From the NCBI GenBank assembly GCA_016744905.1, contig JADGDM010000011.1:1-52065 (forward strand): a stretch of 52,065 bases of DNA, given 5' to 3'. Numbering within the stretch: the stretch's first letter is position 1; each line of letters opens with the position of its first letter. The position numbers and the translations under genes are program-made. The notes beneath the pieces were generated by a model. It was not told the origin of the DNA. It worked only from the letters and a program-made list of their open reading frames with translations, and ran no database searches. This DNA is from Sulfurimonadaceae bacterium (GTDB lineage: Bacteria; Campylobacterota; Campylobacteria; Campylobacterales; Sulfurimonadaceae). Of this stretch, positions 51,364 to 52,065 are shown piece after piece.

Positions 51364-52065
51364 CTATATTCCTTTAATGTTTAAAAGATAGTGCACTACG
51401 TTGTCGATAAATGCATCATGTTTACGGTCTTTTGAGTAAGCGATATAAAACTTACGACGAATTTTGTAGTTTTTCAAACGTGCTTCAAATAGTGTACCAT
51501 TTTCCAACTCATCTTCAACAACATGACGAGAGATAACAGAAACAACGGGTCGCTCATTTTTTGCTGAACGCATGATGGTCTCTTTAATCGCTGTTGGACT
51601 CGCCACTACACCGATTACATTAAAACTTGAACACTCAACGCCCATCTCTTCAAATACTTCAGAAGTTAAACGACGTGTATGTGAGTTTTCATCTCTACAG
51701 ATCCAGTCATATTTATATAGGTCTTCTTTTTTAAGATTTTTAGGCAATTGTTGATTTGAGAAAACCACCAACTCATCTTCAATCCACTCTCTGTAAATAA
51801 TGGCGTCTTGAAAAATTGGAGATTCAATCAGTGCGATATCGATTTTTTTATCTAAAAGTTGATCAATAATTGTTTCAGAAACATCGATATTAATATACAC
51901 CTCATTATCAATCTTCTCTTTAATTTCACCCAAAAAACGTGGTAATACATAGTTACCAATCGCATTAGATGCACCCATAACAAAGGTGAAATCTTTATCA
52001 ATAATTTTAAGTAGATCTTTTTCACTACTTGAAATTGCTTTTTCTAATTTCACTGCTATTCTAAA
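51364..52065 (-). CDS. LysR-family transcriptional regulator, 5' partial
   Basis: The C-terminal effector-binding domain of a LysR-type regulator. The frame is open to the window edge (52065), reading FRIAVKLEKAISSSEKDLL, where the linker helix of LysR proteins normally sits, so the DNA-binding domain lies beyond the window. The effector domain includes FTFVMGASNAIGNYVLPRFL, IDIALIESPIFQD and WICRDENSHTRRL, close in style to CysB/CysR-like and other SBP-fold LysR proteins. A GTG at 52051-52053 is only the first in-window start-type codon. It is convergent with the cysK-associated genes. The target genes are unknown. Confidence 0.85.
   Translation of the reverse strand, partial: FRIAVKLEKAISSSEKDLLKIIDKDFTFVMGASNAIGNYVLPRFLGEIKEKIDNEVYINIDVSETIIDQLLDKKIDIALIESPIFQDAIIYREWIEDELVVFSNQQLPKNLKKEDLYKYDWICRDENSHTRRLTSEVFEEMGVECSSFNVIGVVASPTAIKETIMRSAKNERPVVSVISRHVVEDELENGTLFEARLKNYKIRRKFYIAYSKDRKHDAFIDNVVHYLLNIKGI

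Noticed and set aside
1-52065. CRISPR arrays, insertion sequences, rRNA and tRNA genes, integrase/att sites.
   Set aside because: I looked for evenly spaced direct repeats, transposase or integrase motifs, and clover-leaf-like segments with a GTTCxAxxC arm and saw none. The window's accessory content has no visible mobility gene.

Overview
The window is a stretch of an AT-rich genome (roughly 35-37% G+C by eye) and most likely comes from a Campylobacterota (epsilonproteobacterial) species of the Sulfurimonas/Sulfuricurvum kind. The signs are a short (~400 aa) Pgi, an M23 peptidase overlapping a CcmA-type bactofilin, a ~1000-aa Mfd, a short Lnt, a small DUF6394-like membrane protein next to secDF, and histidine kinases with the MGEMISMIAHQWRQPL-type dimerisation segment. 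This is an inference from gene content and protein style; no rRNA or tRNA is present to confirm it.

Layout. (1) 1-4755: four AGA-rich, AT-rich genes of a surface polysaccharide locus: a heparinase II/III-like protein cut by the window edge, a WbuB-like glycosyltransferase, WecB and WecC (UDP-ManNAcA synthesis). (2) 4756-5007: a DUF2971-like gene remnant and a promoter at a seam where codon use changes. (3) 5008-13705: a second polysaccharide module: one 911-aa protein joining a Wzy/WaaL-type domain to a WecA/MraY-type domain, two GT4 glycosyltransferases, a Wzx flippase, a WbaP-type initiating transferase and a Wzz. (4) 13728-15062: accessory cargo: a Uma2-family protein convergent with a HEPN/MNT toxin-antitoxin pair. 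(5) 15072-19933, minus strand: SLBB export protein, second Wzz, pgi, then HEPN and MNT in one run. (6) 20103-24820: rho, murI and dnaX, then ymdB-like on the opposite strand. (7) 24894-27571: ppnP and a 7TMR-DISM hybrid kinase. (8) 27568-31314, minus: tonB-exbB-exbD-TonB-dependent receptor operon. (9) 31391-44633, minus: a 13-kb envelope and housekeeping run (yajC-secD-secF-DUF6394-leuS-lptE-GGDEF-folC-M23-ccmA-mfd). (10) 44716-52065: a probable degenerate GGDEF protein, lnt, an SBP-PAS histidine kinase, tpx, cysK, a PabC-like aminotransferase, an SspB-like protein and a LysR regulator cut by the window end.

How it fits together. Regions 1, 3 and 5 can make one Wzx/Wzy-type pathway: sugar nucleotides (WecB, WecC, Pgi), lipid-linked initiation (WbaP-type and the WecA-type domain), glycosyltransferases, flipping, polymerisation, length control (two Wzz) and export (SLBB protein). 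No Wzc-like kinase is seen.

The most unusual observations are: a strongly over-represented palindrome centred on GCGCGC (37 hand-counted copies, all at or after 10689, all inside genes and in all three codon phases); the polymerase/initiating-transferase fusion; a heptamer tandem repeat inside the heparinase-like gene; a tonB whose membrane anchor is only reachable from a non-canonical start or a frameshift; and a HEPN/MNT pair in the polysaccharide-export/pgi operon. I did not find a clearly new multi-gene system.
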